DNA of 60,000 nucleotides from Tubulanus polymorphus (Eukaryota; Nemertea; Palaeonemertea; Tubulaniformes; Tubulanidae), in NCBI RefSeq assembly GCF_964204645.1, contig NC_134029.1, forward strand, positions 22,402,450 through 22,462,449, given 5' to 3'. The position numbers and the translations under genes were made by a program. The notes under the pieces were generated by a model. It had not been told where the DNA came from. It was given only the letters and a program-made list of their open reading frames with translations, and made no database searches. Below are positions 1 to 12,576 of this stretch, one piece after another (the first letter of the stretch is position 1; each line of letters opens with the position of its first letter).

Positions 1-189
1 GTCGTCTGATGTCTGGAATCAAAATATTCATAGTTTCATCGTTTTGCGTATAAATCACTCTATTCAGTTCATTGATAGCGTTAGAACATGTCACGACTCC
101 AGCAGCCATCGGTTCAGACTCTCCATCAAAATATCAACATTGTAACAAAAAAGTTTTGAATTGATCATGAATCATTCTTATCACTATAG

Positions 190-494
190 CTGCATTTACA
201 CAAACATTTTTGGCCAATACAAAGTTTGGGCGCGGAACAACTGTTCACAAGGGTACCAAATGGGAAAAATTTGGCCTGACTTAGATTAGGCTTGAGCCAA
301 ATTTTAGCACGGGTCAAATTATGGCAAGTGAATTATTTCAACTGGTTCCAGAAGTGATTCACTTCGCTTTAAGTATTGTTTATGAATGAGTGATTTACAT
401 GTGAACGCGCTCTATAATTAGGCACGGGCCAAATTTGGCTTTGGCCTGGTCCGATCCAATCTGGTCTGGGCCAAATCGTGTGGTGTGTGATGGT
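190..494 (-). repeat. Family A dispersed palindromic repeat, copy 1
   Basis: Shares the family A blocks: a GGGCCAAATTTGG-type core near both ends, a central 'aagtgattcacttcgctt' block and 'tgagtgatttacatgtgaac'. It reads in the opposite orientation to the copies at 22670 and 27786. No ORF is present, so it is consistent with a non-autonomous MITE-like element. Confidence 0.55.
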
Positions 495-832
495 GGCTAC
501 TATCGCTAGTTACTCGATTCTGATATGGTCCGTACCTGGAATGTACCAATTTAGAACGGACAAAATCAATGTTGTGCGTTCATACACGTTTTTAAATTGA
601 TCAGTTGTTATCACTGGTCCGGCTACACAACTCATTGATTGATGGACAGTAAATCGAAGCTTCCATTTACCTTGGAGTAATCATTTGACAAGATTACTCC
701 AAGCATTTACACACACAGAAATGTTCCTTGTTAGATTTAAAAGAGAGCTGATTTGTTCTTGTGGTCAGTCTAAATTGGTCCATTCTTAAATGGAACAGAC
801 TAAATGATGGAATGTGAATGATGCTTACATCT
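495..832. repeat. Family B dispersed repeat, copy 1
   Basis: Contains 'accaatttagaacggac', 'gttgtgcgttcatacacg' and 'ttatcactggtccggct', which recur at 16110, 30532, 36843 and 39401. The ends carry 'gctactatcgctagt' and 'gaatgtgaatgatgctta', resembling the GCCACATTCACAC-like ends of the other copies. It abuts the family A copy. Confidence 0.55.
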
Positions 833-1064
833 TCGACATCTAAACATCGTGCGCCATCTACTGGAATGAGTAACAGAAAGCCGATGATACTGGTATGGGT
901 GACATCGTGATTGGCTTTTCGCCAAATTATAAGAGATCCTCCAGGACACAGTTTCACAAATGAATCTTTATTTGTTGTCGATGAAAATGCCTTTAGAGAA
1001 ATGTTCTAAAATTTCCAAACCACCACAATTCAATTTCGAGATTCCGATAAACGGTGTGAGAGCA

Positions 1065-1212
1065 TAGAACGATAACCACACTCAAACGTGGATGACGGAT
1101 AATGAGATAAAGTCCCACTATTTATGTATTTGTCTTTTATGTATTTTAGTTTGAATAAATAAATCCTGGTTTTTAAATTCTTTTAATCTGTAAATAGTGG
1201 GATTTTATCTTG
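1065..1212 (-). repeat. Foldback-type element relic (same family as 12721-12991)
   Basis: Carries 'agaacgataaccacactcaa', 'cccactatttat' and, in inverted orientation, 'ctgtaaatagtgggatttta'. All three blocks recur in the long palindrome at 12721-12991. The centre is deleted relative to that copy. Confidence 0.6.
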
Positions 1213-1337
1213 GTGTTAGCGCATGTTGAAAAGTCGATCTGTTGAATAATCAGTTTCTGAAATATTGTTGAATTATGTTTTGATTAATGAATCTAATTTT
1301 TCATGAGTAACGCAGTTGTTTGTCGGTATATTTTCAG

Positions 1338-1453
1338 ATTCGGTTGAAGAAGAACCTACATTCCGATAGTTTGTCACATTCCACTTGTTCGAATCATATC
1401 ATCATCGACGACAATGCAAGCTCAATCCTCGCACAGACTCGACCAGTTCGCCA
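1338..1453 (+). CDS. Predicted exon with first coding ATG, N-terminus MQAQSSHRLDQFA, gene unknown
   Basis: An acceptor ('gtcggtatattttcag', ending at 1337) opens a 116-bp exon. The ATG is at 1414 and the exon ends at 1453 with a strong donor, CCA|GTAAGT. The coding part is 13 codons plus one base (phase 1), M-Q-A-Q-S-S-H-R-L-D-Q-F-A. An in-frame TGA at 1345 means the reading frame must begin at 1414 or later, so this is a 5'UTR/start exon. No domain, signal peptide or membrane segment is visible. The phase-1 end matches every other candidate exon in the window, which suggests it is the most 5' of several alternative starts of one large plus-strand gene. The gene is not recognised. The splice sites are good, but the exon is too short for coding statistics. 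Confidence 0.5.
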
Positions 1454-4209
1454 GTAAGTATGACTACCCTCATAAACTGGCTGATGATTCATCAGTGATC
1501 CGAATTAAACAGGTTCTACTGTATTTTGTAGGCCATAGTTGTTTGATATAGGCCTAGTTAATGTGATTCTGTTTCGGAAACCTGTGATTTATTTTGCACG
1601 GCATTTATTTATTTTTTCGAAATTATCTTTTCTTTTATTATTGCATTGTGTATATAGGTTTTTCTCGTGTAAGTAAATGGAACTATTTTCTCACAGAAAT
1701 GCTTCTTTATTTTATCTTCGTTATTCTGGTGATGGTTGGGGTTTAGAATTCCTTGTTTTCTTGGTTGAAGTTAGATGGCACTCGATCAGTTCGGCTTCAA
1801 AAGGTTGCTCTTTCTATTTCCTCTACTGTCTGGTAGATGGCGCCTGATGCTTGAAAGTGTGATGAATACTTTAAAAAGGATTCTCATCATTATGCTTTTT
1901 CAGTTAATCCAGGGTTTTTTCAAAAGTCCATTTTATGGCATTATAATCTTGAAAAAATATGTGAAAATATGTGAATGCACTTAACGAACTATGAAAAAAG
2001 AAAAATGAATTCTTCTGATAAACTGATGATGTATTCTCAAAGATGAAGCGAATGAAGAATAAGATGACTGTTTCTCTAAGGATTGGATTGAGATAAATCT
2101 CGAATTTTTCAGATAAATAATATCTGAAATATGATCATCGCCGAATTATTTATTATAAATTTGTTTCTGTTTAGGCCCAGATCTTCGGCTTTTTAATTAT
2201 TTCTCAAATCTAGTACATTAGGGCACCCTTGGTAAAAGACATGAATAGCTTTGGTTGATCCTTTGATTTGTGTTTATCGCTCGCAGTAAGAATATCAAGT
2301 TGCAATTAAAAATGACACCACACCCTGCCATAATATACTATATACTATACTACATAATGCATGAAGTCTCTTCTATCTGTTGAATAATTTCTATCCTTGC
2401 CAATAAATCTAAAAATAGAATAGTTCATTTCAACTTGTTGGTTTACGAACATTAACTTTTATGTGGAACGAAGTATAGAAAACGAAAACTCTATTTTATT
2501 GATTTAAAAATCTGTATTTTATATAATTTCAATTTTTGCGCCGAGGGACATAATGTGGAAAAGTTGATATTTGAAAAAGATTTGACGAACATTACAAATG
2601 TTTTGCTACTGAACATCGTTATGGCTAAACAAAAACAAACTATCAACTTTTATTGTCAAAAGCGAATTTGTAGTAATTCATGCTATGGACTTGGTTGTCT
2701 ATGTTTATACAATTCATCACTGAATTTCATATTGAGGAAAGGTTGGTCTGATATCAAAAACTTATCCCTAAAGATAGATTCTTAACCTAGCTGATGATTT
2801 CCGTAATTACAATTTGAAATACCTGTATAATTCGAAAATTTTCCCTAAAGTATACCCCGATCTTTTAAACTGAGCAGGCTCTGCTACAGAGCGCTATTGA
2901 ATATCATCAGTTTCAGATGACAAACTTCACAATAGAAGCTTTAGTTTTCCGATGAAGTTCATTATTTTGTGATACGCATTCTTCTTCCGTCTTATTACCC
3001 GTGTTTAACAAGCCTTTGATGATTTTAATCACATCTTATTTGACTAAATCATCAAGTTAGTTCACACGCGCTCAGGACTCGGGGAATGTGTCTACTCCAA
3101 TGCAAGAATGTCGAAGCCGCTTCAACTATCTTTGCATCGGTGTGAATGGAATGTGATATGAATTTATATGAATGCTGAATATCCAATCTAATTGAGACCG
3201 GTACTTTTATGTCAGGGAATGCTATCGATGTCGTTCGCGTTCTGGAGCACAAAGTGCATATTTGCTTCGACAATCTCGTCGCAAATGAGACATTACTGTT
3301 TCAATAAAGACGGTTTTATACGCAATATTCTCATATTTCTGCCCTATCTTGTCATTAATCCTGTCGATTCTATGAACTTTGACTCTCCGAGCGTGTTGTT
3401 GATAACTATCTACTGACCTGATATTTTTATTCCGGAAGATGTCTCTCTAAATGAATCATCTAATACGCTTTTTATCGGAGATCATAAAAAGAAAGAAAGA
3501 AATTATAGTCCATGCAGGGGATCCATGTTTTTGCGACAAGCTCTGCTATTGTTTTGTTCAAAATCTATCGAGTGACCATTAGTTCGTATTGCCACTTGTA
3601 GTAAAGAAATGGAATAAGTCACTACTCTTTTTATATGCTTCTTATGACTGTTTCCAGTAGTCAGATTATGAAACATCTATAGCAAACGCGAGTAATAAAG
3701 AATGTGGTGGAGCTGACGAAAATGGCCACCGAGCATTATCGCTGTTCGCATTGAGTGTATATCATTTTTAAGACGAACTATGAAATATTCATGTCGCCTC
3801 GCCTCAAACTGTCAACGAGTACTGAAATGAATATACCCTAGTCATTGCGACAAGTTAGAAACTTTCGTTAGTTCTGACGTCGTCGCGGTGTAATATTTCT
3901 TACACTGATTTGTTGTTTCGTGTGTAACTTTGTCTGTTCTTGAAGATACCATGCATTAACCCGGGCTAATATTACAGTATTCATCGTCCTAGCAGATTTG
4001 TCTTAAGTTCCAGGCCTTGAAGCAGATTTGTTGTGGCATTTTAGTTTAACAAAGAGCAGTATTTTGATACAACGGTTAATAGGTTTAAAGACTGTATCCT
4101 AATCCGGTTGTATCGAGGATTTCTAAGGGCAGAGGTCCCACAAAAAAGAGAAGAGCAGAAGTCGATTACAAAGCAGCCAATGCTTTCGATTTTTCCGAAG
4201 ACACAAAAA

Positions 4210-4310
4210 TGGTTTGTTCTAAAATTTTGAACGCACCTGGATCAGTCTTTCTGGTTGGTCTGAATTCTAAAATTGAATAAGCGTGAACGCTTGGTCCAAA
4301 CTACAAAGAC
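4210..4310. repeat. Family B repeat fragment, copy 2
   Basis: A diverged partial copy with 'tggatcagtctttctggttgg' type spacing and 'gcttggtccaaac', alignable by eye to the 16110 copy. Both ends are unclear. Confidence 0.3.
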
Positions 4311-4760
4311 AAACTAGATGTAGACCGTTCTGATGTTGATAACGTAGTCTGAATGCAGGGCTTACGTTAGTATTGAGGGTCACACGTTGTCAAAAAAAGG
4401 GACCTACAAAAAGGTGGAGAATCAGAGAAAGGGCGTGCACAATCATGTAGAGATATTTGTATAGTCGCCGCCACTGCGAGTCTCTATTTGCAATAGCCAC
4501 TTTTCATTTCACTTCAGCGTTTATCGAACGCGCATTATTCTCGCGACGAAATGTGTAATTTAATCAAAATCGATTAGACTGAAATGTGTGCGTAGTCATA
4601 AATTAATATCAATCAATTTCTCAACTTTTCCCTCGATGTTGAATTGATTCAGCGCCGGTTTTGATTCTGTTTACCGACGACGTCGATTCAGTTCGTTTTT
4701 CTCGATTCATCGAAAGTTTTTCGTCGATTTTTACGCGATATTTCCTGCGCGTATTCGACA

Positions 4761-4937
4761 ATGTTTATGCCTAGTCGGGAGAGTAGTAAATTAACTTATA
4801 TTTCAAAGGAGAAAAGATTCGTACACACAGGGTCGAATTCCCTTCGGGCTCGACTACGGAAATTAAAATGGATGGTTGACCTTACGCAACGCAGCCAGAA
4901 CGGCCTAATATTATTACATACGATGGTTTTTAATTAA
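4761..4937 (+). CDS. Small unassigned ORF (58 codons), doubtful
   Basis: ATG at 4761 to TAA at 4935-4937. The product begins MFMPSRESSKLTYISK, is basic (many K and R) and has no recognisable motif. The upstream sequence is rich in CG and TCGA. There is no convincing donor inside it and no nearby AATAAA, so it is either a chance ORF or an unspliced small gene. Nothing links it to the phase-1 exon series. Confidence 0.12.
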   Translation: MFMPSRESSKLTYISKEKRFVHTGSNSLRARLRKLKWMVDLTQRSQNGLILLHTMVFN

Positions 4938-6658
4938 TCAAATAAGTTTGATAGACAGACATTGTTTCTGGACTGGAGTGTTTGTATAGGGGAGATTTGC
5001 TGCCAGTCTATATTGCCAATAATGAATCATTTTGCCAGCAACCTTTTAACCCAGTTGATGATGAAGGTTTAATTCACTGGAAGAGAAACTGATTAGTCCG
5101 TTAAAAAGCGCCGAAAGTTTGCGAGAAATTTACTTTCACTACTTATCCGAAAACGAAAGAAATCGTTTCAATCGTTCTTCATGATTTTTGCGTCGGAGCA
5201 TAAACCAGAGAAATCGATGATATAATTGAAAAAAAACATCATATTTGGAAAGCCAAATCAAATTCAGAAGTACTGATAGTTTGCAAGAAATTTACAAGAT
5301 TATTATAAATTTACATTTATTTTTTATGTGTGTTGCGCTGAAGCATGAACCAGAAAAAACAATGCTGTGACAGAGACATTGGTTTCATACGTGGAAAGCC
5401 AAATCAAATATGTATTTCCATCGGTCATTCTTAGAATGGGTCAAGGCACCGATAATGGTGTCTGAATGTTGTGACAAGTGTCTCGATGTAGCGACTAAAT
5501 CAGAGGATTTACAGTCGAAATTAAATAATCGATAGAAATTTCAAACGGCTCGCGATGAGATGGTTATATTAATGTGTGGTTGATAGAGCATATGTGAAGG
5601 GAAGCGTGATGCAAGCCCAGTCTCGTGGAATGATAGGCTTCGTAGAGCATGGCTAATAGAACTTGAGAAAGATGAGCAACAGGCTATAACTTGTTAAAGA
5701 TGAAATCCTCGAGAGGAAAGCAGCCGCAAATGACTAGAGATGAACGAACAGCTTTTCTCGTGGTTGACTTCGTTGAACTGACCAATCAATGTCATTAGGT
5801 TCATTGAAAGTTGAGTCATTTATGCAAATTATGTAATTGTTATTCAAAAATCCTAAATTCTGACTGCATAAGTAAAAGTATCTGTCAGTAATGCGTGATA
5901 AGTGGTTACATTTTGTATAAATGTTAAGTCTTTATTTTTGTGAGCTTTTCGATCCACATGTTTCTCCATTTTGCCTGATCCAATAATTTATAGATTGATC
6001 TAAATCGAATGTTGTTTCATTATTGTCCGGATCGAGTGTATTGGGAAAAAAAAGCTTTCGACAATAAATCTATTACCATAAAATTGTTTATGTTCACATC
6101 AATGATTTATTCGTCCAATTAGATTTCAACTGATAGCGTGCGCGCGGGTGCGGGCTGCGTTTTTCAAAGCGATGCTTTGATTCCCCATGACTGGCATCGA
6201 AATAAATATATCATTTTGATTGGTTGACTGTGGGTTGATATCGTCTATCCCGGGAATCTGGATGTCAACAAAAACCTGAAACCTTTGATCAGTCGCTTGC
6301 TGGTGCAGGCTGTATGCAATATTGTTTTCCGAAACTGGAACTGATATTTCCATTTATGTGTTTCGATTTGAAATTCTGTGAATTCGTCCGGCTATCCATC
6401 TTTATTTCGTACTTAGAATTCCGATTTCGAAAACATATAGCCCCTGTTATATTCCCGGCAGGTATGGTGGGTTTGCAAGTGCCACGCTAAACAGATAAGA
6501 TCGTAAAATCACCTATACCCAGTAGTGAAATCAACACGCATTTTAAGTGTTGTAAACATCGCTTCAGGTGTTAAAGTGTTTTAAGCTTTAATGCGAACCT
6601 AAAGTTGATATAATGGATTCATGAGAAAATGGGCTCGTTTCATTTATGAGGCCAGCGT

Positions 6659-6737
6659 AAACAGTCGTACGCGGGTTTGGTCCTGTTGCGTCAACAGTCG
6701 TACGCGGGTTCGGTCCTGTTGCGTCAACAGTCGTATT
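6659..6737 (+). repeat. 33-bp tandem repeat, about 2.4 copies
   Basis: The unit begins 'cagtcgtacgcgggtttggt' and recurs exactly 33 bp later with one T/C change. A third copy starts at about 6728 and decays after 'cagtcgta'. Confidence 0.85.
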
Positions 6738-8164
6738 TCAGTCTCGGTTGTCTGGGTTAAGTAACGTCGCGTGGCTGTACATCATAACAAGAGGAAATAG
6801 CCGGACGCTTCAATCTAAAACGCTACGGCTGGCGGTGAATATGAAATGACCGTTAACCACGCGTGTATACGGGGATCGCGATAAGTTTGTCATTGTTATG
6901 CCGACTGGTATCGGCCATTATGAGATCCAAGCACCATCCACATCATCTGTCAACATAACAGACATGAGCAAAGAATGTCAACCGTTTTCCTCAGCAATAA
7001 CTGTTGTGACATTCTTTTTTTCAGCTTTGTCCAGAAATCTATAATAAAATCTGTCGTACACTTTTTATCATTAGATGTACATCGAACATGATATAAGCAT
7101 AACTAGATTAATGGCGTCTCATCTCTATTTCAGTTTTTAGATTAGATTCGGGTATAAAAACTAGATATTCATATATGTGCAGCTCGTAATGAACTGTAAG
7201 ATAGTCCTACTGTAATTAACTGAATGATATACTTCTACAAATACTGAAGCCTTTGCACTGATATTTTTATATTGACCAGTGTTATGAGCAATGTTTTGGT
7301 AAAAACGTCGTTCCTTGCGATGGCTATTAATCAATGGCTATTCGTGCCGTAGTGCTGGCAGGCACGTCGTCATCATCGCCTTGTCAGGGCGAAGGAGGAA
7401 TTTCATTTTAAGATGACCGATATAGCCCGACGTGTCCTGGGAGTATTTATCTTCATTATACCCTCATTAATCTTAATGCTTCGATACAAAAATATTCACT
7501 TATCATCCGAATGTTGACCCAAAAACATCCAAAAAACTTTTGTGAACTTGCGCGGCTTTTTACAGCGTTTCTAGAAGATGGCAAGAAGTTGATGTTTCTT
7601 TATTCTTGCACAATAACGAACGAGCTCTTCAATACATTTAGGTATCTATTTTTCATTGTGGAAATGTCAGATTTGCCTGCGTATAGATTTATTTCAACGA
7701 GCCATTAGCTTCATTGAAATATATTCGCCTTCTCTCGCGCGCGTGCGGAATAACGTCGAATAATCTTTAGAATTCTTGGCGAACAACAAACATCTAAAAT
7801 CAATCTGAACTCGTATATAAAACGTTCGAGAAGTCTGAGATTCCACTGATAGTTCATAATTTGCTTGCTGTCAGGCACTTTCACTGTCGCATTGACAGCT
7901 CGGGAGCAATAAATTTCATTGCAATTATCCGTGGCAGCAAAGCGACAATTTTCTCTGAAATATGGATTTTTGCGGGCGTGAAGAAGCCGGGAGGATGCAG
8001 AATATCCCGGTAGCTAAAGCGTCGTCGCGAGGCGTGCACATGCTCCTTACTGATTGAAAGGCAATGAATGTAATGGAAATTCAATATGCGACTTAAATGA
8101 GAAATATTTTCTCGATCAAGTGCAGTCTTTTGAAGTATCGCGTCTAGAGCGTTGTGTAGCGTCG

Positions 8165-8400
8165 TCTAGCGTTTTGCTCGTGGGGTGGATTTTTTTTAAC
8201 TCGAGCCGTCTCACGTGACCTCAACGTTGACTTTATTCTAAATTAACTTTACGTCCGTCCGTGCTATGTTGTTTTTTAATACCGCCGTGTAAAGCTCGGC
8301 GTATCGCATTTCCCTAAGCGCGCGCACGCCGTTCGGTCCCTTGAGAATTTCGCGCGAAAGAATATCATGTCATTTTTAATTCGAGGATTGTCAGTAGTAG
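8165..8400. promoter_or_regulatory. CpG-rich patch with E-box, possible promoter or enhancer
   Basis: An E-box palindrome, TCACGTGA, lies at 8211-8218. A CG-dense patch around 8280-8360 includes 'taagcgcgcgcacgccgttc'. The surrounding DNA is AT-rich, so the patch stands out. It lies 100-330 bp upstream of the weak first-exon candidate at 8499. The regulatory role is inference. Confidence 0.25.
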
Positions 8401-8498
8401 GATGCTGCAGCTAGCTCATCTATCTGTTGCTTGCTTACATTAGTTACTTTGGTGACTGTGTCAAGGAGATTAGTGCGCTGACTTATGCCGTCGACTTG

Positions 8499-8541
8499 AT
8501 GGCCGGACAGACATTTTATGGGCCACCCGTGTTTGGGGAAG
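8499..8541 (+). CDS. Weak candidate alternative first coding exon (14 codons, phase 1)
   Basis: ATG at 8499 opens M-A-G-Q-T-F-Y-G-P-P-V-F-G-E and reaches GAAG|GTAGTT at 8541/8542, ending in phase 1 like the stronger exons. The donor is only fair because +5 is T instead of G. The frame also runs on to 8678 without a stop, so the exon end is uncertain. It sits in a locally GC-richer stretch, just downstream of an E-box and CpG patch. The phase match has a one-in-three chance of being accidental. Confidence 0.2.
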
Positions 8542-9130
8542 GTAGTTTTACGAGGGTCGTAACTCGCGTCGTTTTTCCGCCGGCAGTCGTTGGCATATTT
8601 AAGAGTCGTCTATATTCACCTCTGGTTTTTACTGGTGAAGTAATGATGATTGAAGGACCTGAGTCAGTCTTTATCTAACGGACTGTGACTGTGACATTGA
8701 GGTTATGTGTGTTATAGGTGCCTATAAAATCGACATAAAGTCTGCTTGCTAACACAATTTAGTGATTGTGTTCAATATCCGAACAAGATTTTTTCGATAC
8801 GCCCCCAGAAAAAGATGATTTAAGTAACTATATCTTGAAAGCGAATCAAATTTGGAGATATTTTTCTTGTATATCTTTGCATACTTTTAAGAAAGGGTAA
8901 ATCCATTACCAGATCCATGTGAAATGTCATGTCAAAATGCCCCTACCCTTTATAGATGAATGGCAGAGTGTATTTATTTTCTGCATCGGTTTTCTCTTTT
9001 ATTCCGAACGCAACTGGTCGGAATAAAGCAGCGGATATTTTGTTCGCCGAGGACAAAATGGCGGAAAAATCCGGAACTCTTCTCATCTCTCTCGAGAACT
9101 AGTTGTATGAAGAGTGTGAACAACTGACCG

Positions 9131-9164
9131 ATGTCACAGCCTCACTCTAAAGTATTTAGTTCCA
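9131..9164 (+). CDS. Weak candidate alternative first coding exon (11 codons, phase 1)
   Basis: ATG at 9131 gives M-S-Q-P-H-S-K-V-F-S-S and ends at TCCA|GTAAGA (9164/9165), phase 1. An in-frame TGA lies two codons upstream, so it would be a true start exon. The style resembles the exon at 1414 (short, S/Q/H-rich, ending A|GTAAG). There is no other support. Confidence 0.25.
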
Positions 9165-10536
9165 GTAAGATCAGTATTACCATCAATGTGCAGGAAATCT
9201 TTCATGTATGTCTGAATAGAGTCATCAAGCATGCCTTACAGCACATGCGAACACACAAGTGCTTCACGAGCAAAAAAGATCTTGTGACAATACCGTTGGT
9301 GAAGTGGAAGATATGTTTTTAAAAGAAATGCTGTCAGGACGAGAATCGTGGTATATTCTGAATAGATTACGATATATTGTAAACCCGAAAGTAACCAAAA
9401 ACTGACTCGTTCGTTATTGAAATAGGAATGGCAGCATAAGTGAAATAGGCTTTAAGGTATAGCAGGGGAGGATCCCAAAGGAGGAACTCATCACATCCCT
9501 AAATGGTGATTTGATGTCCAAAAAGTCAGTATCAGGCATACCCCTACTAAATGTGCCAATTTTCTTTGTTGACAAAATGAAAAAGGGGGTCTCACGAGTC
9601 CCCCTCGATCCCCCTCTAATTGTCTGATGTATGAATCTGGCAGGGATTTACTTTGTGGCTTAAATGCTTCTGTTTAGTGGATGACACTGTTTTATCTCAA
9701 TTCGGAAAAACGTGTTGGAATTAACCTGTTCATACGATATTCAGATATATAAGTAAAGAGTCGTGTATGTAGAGACAGAGCCACGCTGTGAGATATCGAG
9801 AAATGCCTAGATTTATCCGTTTCTAGGAGTGGCTGGCTGGCTGATGTCGGTGAGGTATTCCGAGGTAATCTGCTTATAAGGGGTGACAGTAGCGCGATGC
9901 GATGGCTTGATTTGACTTTTTCAAACCACTGCCGATAAATAGTCACCAGGTGTTCAATTTAATCATACATGGTAGAAAATAGTGTTTGAATAGATGTGAA
10001 TGACAATTTCCAATTTAAAGCGATGCATCCAAAAAATTATTCATTTTCTGAGCTCATTGCTCATACAGTGAACAAGAATTGTTTCAATTCTGCATTTTTT
10101 CAAAGATATTTCGGATGAATTCGTTCATTTTTTTTTAGGGCTGAATCCGTTTGAAAAAGGCTGCGAGTGAGAATTGGGGTCAGCGCGCCTTTGAACTTCC
10201 GAGCGAAAACATCGGATTGCTTTAGTTCGTCGGTGCAAAAGCAATTACACGAAAGATCTCAGAAAACTCGATATCAGTGCCGGCGAGATTTGTCCATGAG
10301 GATTACGATAAAATACTATCTTGATTAAGTATCAGTCAGTTCTATCTGATGACTAGATAAACCACTGCGTGTATATGAACTGCACTAATAACCTAGTTTT
10401 ATGAGAGAATTTCTTTCCAAGGGTTTTTGGTTGGGACCACAATTTGGACCCGAGCACCATGGTCCAGGTTCACTAAATGATTAAACTTTTGAATCGAATT
10501 GATTACTTCATTATCTTAAATCCATTTAGGACTTAA

Positions 10537-10738
10537 TAGCCGTGATCGCGCGGAGATGATTTAGCCCGGGCCAAATTGGCACGGATCAGGGTAGAGTCAA
10601 ATGTGTGCCTATAATTAAACAGCGCAATTCACGCCTAATAATTTGAACCATGCTGAAATTGGCCCTGGCCTGGTCCAAAGTTTCTGGTTGGGCCTAACTC
10701 GGCCCTCACCAGACAGGCACCCGTGTGATCGCGGCTAA
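10537..10738 (+). repeat. Family A repeat, copy 2 (internally deleted)
   Basis: Bounded by 'tagccgtgatcgcg' and 'gtgtgatcgcggcta', an inverted pair. The interior keeps 'cccgggccaaattggcacgg' and 'ggcctggtccaaa' but lacks the central block seen in longer copies. Confidence 0.6.
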
Positions 10739-11261
10739 TGCTTTTTGTGAAACTGGGCCCTGTGTCGATGAAAGCAGCCAGAAATTTGATGATTTTCAAT
10801 AGAATGAAACATTGCCGAAGAATCCGATATTGTGTTAATATTGAATATTTAACTTGCTTCGCTCAATGAAAGTGTTGTGTTTGTTTGTGAACCTTGAACT
10901 GTGATTAAACGCGATGCTTTAGAACTAATAATGTCGGCCGCCCGTCGCTACCGCGTATTCTCATTATGTTCTCAGTCGGGTTCAGACGAAACGCTGTTCT
11001 TTTCAACGTCGGATAATTACTTGACAAGTTTGCGATTATTGCGTGTACGAGGTGACAGGATGAGGCGTAAAGACGCAGATCTACTGCACACTACTTACCG
11101 GCGTGTAATCTACCTTGTAACCTCCGGTCCAAATTGATTCGACTCCGAAATCAAGGATATAACTAGATTTGTGCGTGACCTTTTTGAACTCTTCATCCTG
11201 AATGCGATGAATCGTCGAAAAAACTCAAAATATTGCAATTTGCTAATGCATGGTGACCACT

Positions 11262-11545
11262 TACCTGGAGATTAGGAAAAACTCGGGAAATTTTCTCTTT
11301 CTTCAGAAAGGTCAGGGAATAGTCAGGGAAATTTGTAAAAAAAAGCTGAAAATCAGGGAATTACTCAGGGAAATTAGTTGAGATTGCGTCTAGACCCTGT
11401 GTAAAATCATACAGTTTCCGTCTATGTCCTACGTATTTTACTGTGTTAATTGATTGAATTCTTAACAGATCAAGTCAGTGAAAACAATGGGCATCATATC
11501 AGCGATAAGCCACGGGTAAAGCAATTCAAAAAAAATTGGCCACCC
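11262..11545 (+). repeat. Dispersed repeat family E (GGGAAA-rich), copy 1
   Basis: Shares an ordered set of blocks with 40990-41280: 'acctg', 'gggaaa', 'gttgagattg', 'acagtttcc', 'tctatgtc', 'tgattgaattctta' and 'agatcaagt'. The two copies are about 280 bp each in the same orientation. No ORF is present. Confidence 0.6.
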
Positions 11546-12576
11546 TGTAATTATTGTAAGAGAAAATTGCTCTTAAAATCCAATTCAGGGCGTTTGGAGC
11601 CATCCCACTTTATAGTTTGGAGGGAATTTTGATCATTGAAACTTTGTTCATATAATTCACACATTAGTGAATTTATTAAGAACATGTGAAAATGTTCCGA
11701 GAGTCATTTTGAAAGTACTTTCATCAATTTGTCCGGTCCGGAAAAATAATAGCTTTCTATCCGTGGCTCGTGAATTACTCGCAATTGGTCGTTAACTACA
11801 TAAAAACCGGGAGTTGACTAGAAATCAGAGATGAAACAGCGAAACATCAAATGTTATGTAGATTCAACAGTTTCGTTCGATATTGAACGAAAGAAGTTGA
11901 TCATGCAACTGGCCACTTAAATAAATCTGTGATGGGATTTCGCCTCATATCGAGTATCCGCAAATGAATCAAAGATTGAGGAGATCTCTTTGACGCAAAT
12001 CCTATTTTCGCTGGCATTGTCAACGGGCGGGCAATTTCTGAAGTGAATTTGTCGCCCATTCAGCGTAGAGAGAATATCATATCAATATATCGACGAAGAT
12101 GAGAATGATGAGAACGACGGTCATCGCGCGAGCGACAACCGACTTTTTTTCGTCCGTCGATGAATCGTAGATTGACGTATTTCGCAATCGGTCGTAGATA
12201 AGGAATCCGAAGATTCATTTGTGTTTCCGACGTGTTAATACAAGATTATTTCGCTGTAAAAACTGATTGTCGATTCACGGCTGATTCATTTATACAAGAA
12301 GAAATTATTTTATTGTGAAATAAGTTCTATTTTTGTCATGAGAAGTTTGCCGTCGACACCGTGCGCTAGTGTCTGCCAGATAAAGAAAAATGATCTGTAC
12401 GAAAAATTCCAATTGCGATAACGAGAAAAGCTCTCAAAGATCTCCATCAACTGGGACGATATGGCATAAGTAGATGAAAAGTGGTCTTTCATTTTCCTCG
12501 TGTTCCTGAATATTTGAAACCCAGACACATAATCTTTTTGTCATAATGCAGATTTTAAGCCCATCGAGCACATGGC

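Larger units (their letters stand above)
1..1337. other. Upstream intron or 5' flank, filled with repeats
   Basis: No supportable exon is seen here. The stretch holds a family A repeat (about 190-494), a family B repeat (about 495-832) and a foldback-element relic (1065-1212), listed separately. The acceptor at 1337 suggests that at least one further 5' exon lies upstream of the window. Confidence 0.45.

Noticed and set aside
11255-11285. Second recursive-splice-like junction on the minus strand (CTCCAG then GTAAGT)
   Set aside because: It is on the opposite strand to the predicted gene and lies inside dispersed repeat family E. The other copy near 40990 has GTAACT, so it is not kept.
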